A DNA stretch of 64,000 nt from an uncultured Methanobrevibacter sp. (lineage in GTDB: Archaea; Methanobacteriota; Methanobacteria; Methanobacteriales; Methanobacteriaceae). Both the position numbers and the translations under genes were made by a program. Location: contig NZ_CACYJE010000007.1 in assembly GCF_902774605.1 (NCBI RefSeq), forward strand, positions 1 through 64,000, given 5' to 3'. The notes beneath the pieces were generated by a model. It saw nothing but the letters and a program-made list of their open reading frames with translations, was not told the DNA's origin and did no database searches. The first letter of the stretch is position 1. Each line of letters begins with the position of its first letter. Positions 62,301 through 64,000 of the stretch are shown one piece after another.

Positions 62301-64000
62301 CAAACATAACTGTTGGTGATGGTTTAATCAAAACTCAAATCAACATTACTAATGGTGTTGGATCATTAAATATAAGTGGTATTCGTCCGGGTAATTATTC
62401 AGTTAATGCTACTTTCTTGGGTGGTGCAAGATACTTGCAAAACAGTACCAACATTACAATCCTAATTCCAAAAATTAAGGATTACGTTTTACCTATTAGT
62501 GTGAGGGATATTACAGTTGGCGAGAATGCTACAATAACTATTGTGGCTCCTTATAATGCTTCGGGTAAAATGAATTTGACTATCAATGGCGGAAGCGTTA
62601 TTGAAGTGCAGATTATTAATGGTATTGCTACATATAACGCAACTAAATTGGCTGTTGGCAATTACACTGTTGTAGTGAGTTATGAGGATGAAGAATATGT
62701 ATATAAAACCAATTCCACTAAATTCCAAGTTGGCAAAATCGAAACTGTTATTCAAATGAATATTACTGGTAATTCAACCAGTCTGACTGTGAATGCGAAC
62801 TTAACTGAAAGTGTTTATGGTGGTAATTTAACAATAACTATTGATGGAACTCCAGTCGTTTTCAAGGATATTACTTCAAACATGATAAATTTAACCGTTC
62901 CAGCTCTGCCGGGTCAACATGTAGTCTTTATTGAGTATTCTGGTGATGAAAATCATACTTATAAGAGTGATTTTGGTTCTTATGAAACTTTCAAAATTGG
63001 TAATTATACATTAACTGTTGATGCAACTGATGTGATAACTGTTTTAGATACTAATACTGTAATTGTAACTCTTCCAAAAGGAATCGCCGGTGAGGTTAAT
63101 ATTTATATTAATGATGAATTATATGAAGAGGATGTTATTATAAATTCTACAACTGGTAAAGCAACATTGGTATTGGATAGGTTGCCTAGTGGTAATTACA
63201 CAATTCGTGCAAGTTTTTCAAGTGCAATTTATGAATTAAAAGAAAACACAACTAACTTCACAGTAATTAAGTTAAACACTACAATTAGCGTGAATGTAAC
63301 TAATATTACTAAGGATTTAACTGAAGTGATTAATGTCACAGTAAACAAAAACGCTACTGGTTATGTGGAAATATTCATTAATAATGTAACATTTAGGGTT
63401 AAAGTTGAAAATGGAACTGCAGTATTGACAAGGTCCAATCTTGTTGACAAGAATTATCCGATTGTTGTAACCTACCTGGGTGATGATTATTACAATATTA
63501 ATGAAACAACTGCTGAATTCACTGTTTCAAAAATCCCAGTCAATATTACAATAACCTGTAATGACATTGTAATCGGCCAGGAGGCTAACTTCACTATCGA
63601 AACATCAAGAAACATTACAGATCAAGTGACTGTAAGAATAGACAACAGGAATTACACTGCTGTTGTCTATAATGGTAAAGGATCTTTGATAGTGCTTGGA
63701 GAAAACCTTGGAGTGCACAATGTGACTGTATTCTACGCTGGGGATAAGGATTACTTGCCTGCTAATGACACTATAAACGTTACAGTCTTTGATAGGCTCC
63801 CAACTTCAATCAGTGTAAATGTTACCAATATCACAGTCGGTGAAAAACTAACCATTTACATTAACGTGACCGGTGCTCAAAATGGTACTGTAAGAATATA
63901 CATGCTTGGTAATCCAGTGGATGTTAAAATCACAAATGGTACAGGCAATTACACATATACTAATCTGACTGCACGTAATTACCACTTCACTGCGGAATAC
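56378..64000 (+). CDS. Giant adhesin-like surface protein, open at window end
   Basis: At least 2541 codons with no stop, frame verified at several points to the last base. A signal peptide (KSKIFIACILLITLCSLTAIAAS) and an acidic spacer are followed by a beta-helix region (about residues 95-560) of N-N-x-A-x-x-G-G-A-I type turns such as NSAYRGAFYYSS and NVAREGGAISVD, and then about twenty Ig-like repeats of about 80 residues, each with a D-I-x-V-G-x-x-A-T-I motif and a final N-Y-T-V-x-A-x-Y. Asn-x-Ser/Thr sites are very dense, so heavy N-glycosylation is likely. No ATG is available near the signal peptide: a TTG at 56363 overlaps the ribosome site, and an ATT at 56378 sits at the ideal distance of 7 bases. 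The C-terminus and anchor are outside the window. Confidence 0.9.
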   Translation, partial: MKSKIFIACILLITLCSLTAIAASDADNTVASANDENLTVQTSTQDSALVEQSNQEIVNTEQDAESSQGDVLSASSDEEVLSGTQTQLKNLISNEGNYLELHEDYSVSSYISIYNKNGLVIDGKGHTIDANRASGIFNIASSCINMTFKNIKFINSADTAIVFEHDGESIQASFCFINCTFENNTGYNGAVIRATKFNGFLNITNSTSYGNSAYRGAFYYSSSSAGVTNKIKLNLINSSFTENNVSGDGGSVYVMWTTDINIISSIFTRNHGYQGGAIRTNTDIKVDGSKFYSNEASYEGGCIFIGRSNNFEIKDSYFEGNSAYRRGGALFTYGATIENSNFVNNNVSLTRPSSDDEVGRGGVFYSRQESVTFRDCKFSDNVAREGGAISVDYRVATLSTHNCEFNNNFATDYGGAISSRVKGTTAVTYSKFNNNSARYGGAIATGYEKGITTGRFEMHDSDFTNNKASVNGGALHLETTNSVVDTSRFTDNTAYMGGAIYWDGNGGLIDNSNFESNTANNGVSVYWKANNGEITRSIFNENNPAGGAVYWEGTGGKISTSTFNGTKMIYIPSAGSVVLTSNIQNSSSYDGSSVYLEGKASFSLNEFMNAIYNKGVILSETYMTTLNNITVVTNVNSLPVFSRIEDDNGNPIKVDDAIIIFYDNGNQLTTTFNHTDYVSSVSNLAIGLHNFTSSGYKTANFNNIALKNGAILYLMMNLTVNQTNYGEKVVFTTTLINTTLNGTIDLHINDVVYNVPLINGVAELTLYNMAPNEYIVTAIYEEYNQTLNVNVTIDVQLRNSTINVTANNITYGGVVTINVTATNGTSGKVYIFVNNRMYTVTLKNSTAQLNLTNLPGGDYTVYAVYNGDVNFNGCNNNTAFSVTKQNVTINITAKDIEMGQTAIINIILPNDANGTSHVYVDGTAYHFTKQNIAFNVTSLTPGNHTVRVIYDGDDKYLLGSNSTTFEVKKNVIGLNIVAQDIYVGDNATIRVDFTGLFNATGLVLLTVNGVQYYTYANNTNATFVISNLPYGKYNVTATYLEDDIYYAANTSGSFMVNYVKINPVFNYSVDDDLNVIANVTVPIDANGDIIIEVDGKNYTSDIVKGKFSVPINGLEGGEYPVKIYFANDTRYLAVNTTGKIILKKVKPTIHIDSEHIFVGDNATITVRLPSDATGNVTITINNNNYTESIVNGSAVFNVSGLPHGNYTVVANYTGDRKYYANVEDEVLIVRKVDPNPYSYISVDDIFVGEIATFNITMPSDLTAKINLTVQGITHVVDIINGSGQINISDLKEGLPVPVHASFLGNDKYLGCERDYTRFSVHKITNYPINITATTNSTSANITVILPSDANGPGNITIDNRVFQVTYVNGKANVTVDELVSGQQYVVNATFAGDDKYTEGGASKTLNSNKTLDYNFTAAAKDIVVGQTAYINVYLPNITNGTITIRVPGRTPYTINVNETFVNGTYDLPVYNLAAGSYTCYVTYNGNDMYEASTRSGTLVVSKIHTSPGINFNTTYVGQNLTIQVTLPSDSNGTVNITIDGKVYNATVVNGTAYVNVPGLAADTYEASLFYSGNEKYDNRTQKFPVTILKVRDFLFDLGTIDIKVGDNETITIRLPSDIDVNVTITIPGTDYIDKVIQLTNGTATFNATGFKIGRYNVTASIKDSVKYIDRSVIGYFTVSAIDDYLFRLRDVNTTIVRDNITFVLELPEDATGNATVFIFGENYTAEVKNGVATIKVPTTAQGNYQFTISFEEEGKYVYKSQSGYAFVVKTNPNVNLVYNASVNVDESVTITFVLDKDATGNVSVTSRGVTYTAKLVNGSANVTINGYPVASAYSPHMSYTGDDKYNPYSDTIKITAHKVSDYNITVNVSNITVDDVELVNISIPSDATEDVLVSGNFSNNTFSVKLNKGNATFIIKDLPAGTYFINVRYQGYQKYEDKNVTKIFRVDKVVPPIAIEFVNNDTIVVRLPELANGLANITVGDGLIKTQINITNGVGSLNISGIRPGNYSVNATFLGGARYLQNSTNITILIPKIKDYVLPISVRDITVGENATITIVAPYNASGKMNLTINGGSVIEVQIINGIATYNATKLAVGNYTVVVSYEDEEYVYKTNSTKFQVGKIETVIQMNITGNSTSLTVNANLTESVYGGNLTITIDGTPVVFKDITSNMINLTVPALPGQHVVFIEYSGDENHTYKSDFGSYETFKIGNYTLTVDATDVITVLDTNTVIVTLPKGIAGEVNIYINDELYEEDVIINSTTGKATLVLDRLPSGNYTIRASFSSAIYELKENTTNFTVIKLNTTISVNVTNITKDLTEVINVTVNKNATGYVEIFINNVTFRVKVENGTAVLTRSNLVDKNYPIVVTYLGDDYYNINETTAEFTVSKIPVNITITCNDIVIGQEANFTIETSRNITDQVTVRIDNRNYTAVVYNGKGSLIVLGENLGVHNVTVFYAGDKDYLPANDTINVTVFDRLPTSISVNVTNITVGEKLTIYINVTGAQNGTVRIYMLGNPVDVKITNGTGNYTYTNLTARNYHFTAEY

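Overview
The window looks like a chromosomal segment of a methanogenic archaeon of the order Methanobacteriales, most likely Methanobrevibacter or a close relative. The reasons are a formyltransferase of methanogenesis (ftr), a complete energy-converting hydrogenase B operon (ehbA to ehbQ), an archaeal Holliday junction resolvase, a tRNA-Trp whose intron is a C/D box guide RNA, A+T-rich spacers, and several large secreted adhesin-like proteins. The genus is an inference; the sequence was not searched against any database.

Layout. 1-2.8 kb: a heat-shock locus (dnaK, cut by the window edge, grpE, and a divergent winged-helix regulator with two TAAC-N5-GTTA palindromes over its promoter). 2.9-6.8 kb: a small gene remnant, then hypF and larB back to back on a 55-bp divergent promoter, then a GNAT acetyltransferase. 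6.8-9 kb: a Wzm/Wzt- or TagGH-type polymer exporter with a membrane-anchored accessory protein. 9-11.5 kb: gatB, a CBS/ParB-like protein and hisE. 11.6-15.6 kb: a sugar or polyol-phosphate nucleotidyltransferase, a bacterial-type glycerol-3-phosphate dehydrogenase, and a type II restriction-modification pair. 15.8-18.3 kb: a radical SAM protein, five clustered tRNAs (Asn, CAU-Met/Ile, Glu, Leu, His), hjc, and intron-containing tRNA-Trp. 18.3-24.3 kb: a metallo-beta-lactamase fold protein, the TrkH/TrkA potassium system, a flippase-like membrane protein, a membrane acyltransferase, and ftr. 24.5-29.3 kb: a broken adhesin gene and two intact secreted proteins with Ig-like repeats. 29.3-42.1 kb: housekeeping and accessory genes (K+ channel, nnr, sfsA, sirtuin, a dead Rpn-type nuclease, two helicases, argG, an AspA/AstE-like hydrolase, a DUF457 membrane protein, an ACR3-like transporter). 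42.4-52.3 kb: the 17-gene ehb operon. 52.3-56.1 kb: a solitary Cas4-like protein with altered nuclease motifs, an SNF-family sodium symporter, and a nucleotidyltransferase-domain protein. 56.4 kb to the end: a giant adhesin, 2541 codons visible and still open, with a beta-helix region followed by about twenty Ig-like repeats.

How the parts may work together. Ehb uses the ion gradient to make low-potential reduced ferredoxin for carbon fixation, and HypF supplies the cyanide ligands of its nickel-iron site; LarB belongs to a second nickel cofactor pathway and may share one TATA element with hypF. The exporter, GpsA, nucleotidyltransferase, flippase-like protein, acyltransferase and adhesins together describe an elaborate cell surface. 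The most testable regulatory signals are the heat-shock palindromes, the paired palindromes before ehbA, a 16-bp palindrome occurring twice about 4.5 kb apart, and an apparent non-ATG start for the giant adhesin. I found no CRISPR array, intact insertion sequence, rRNA or prophage.
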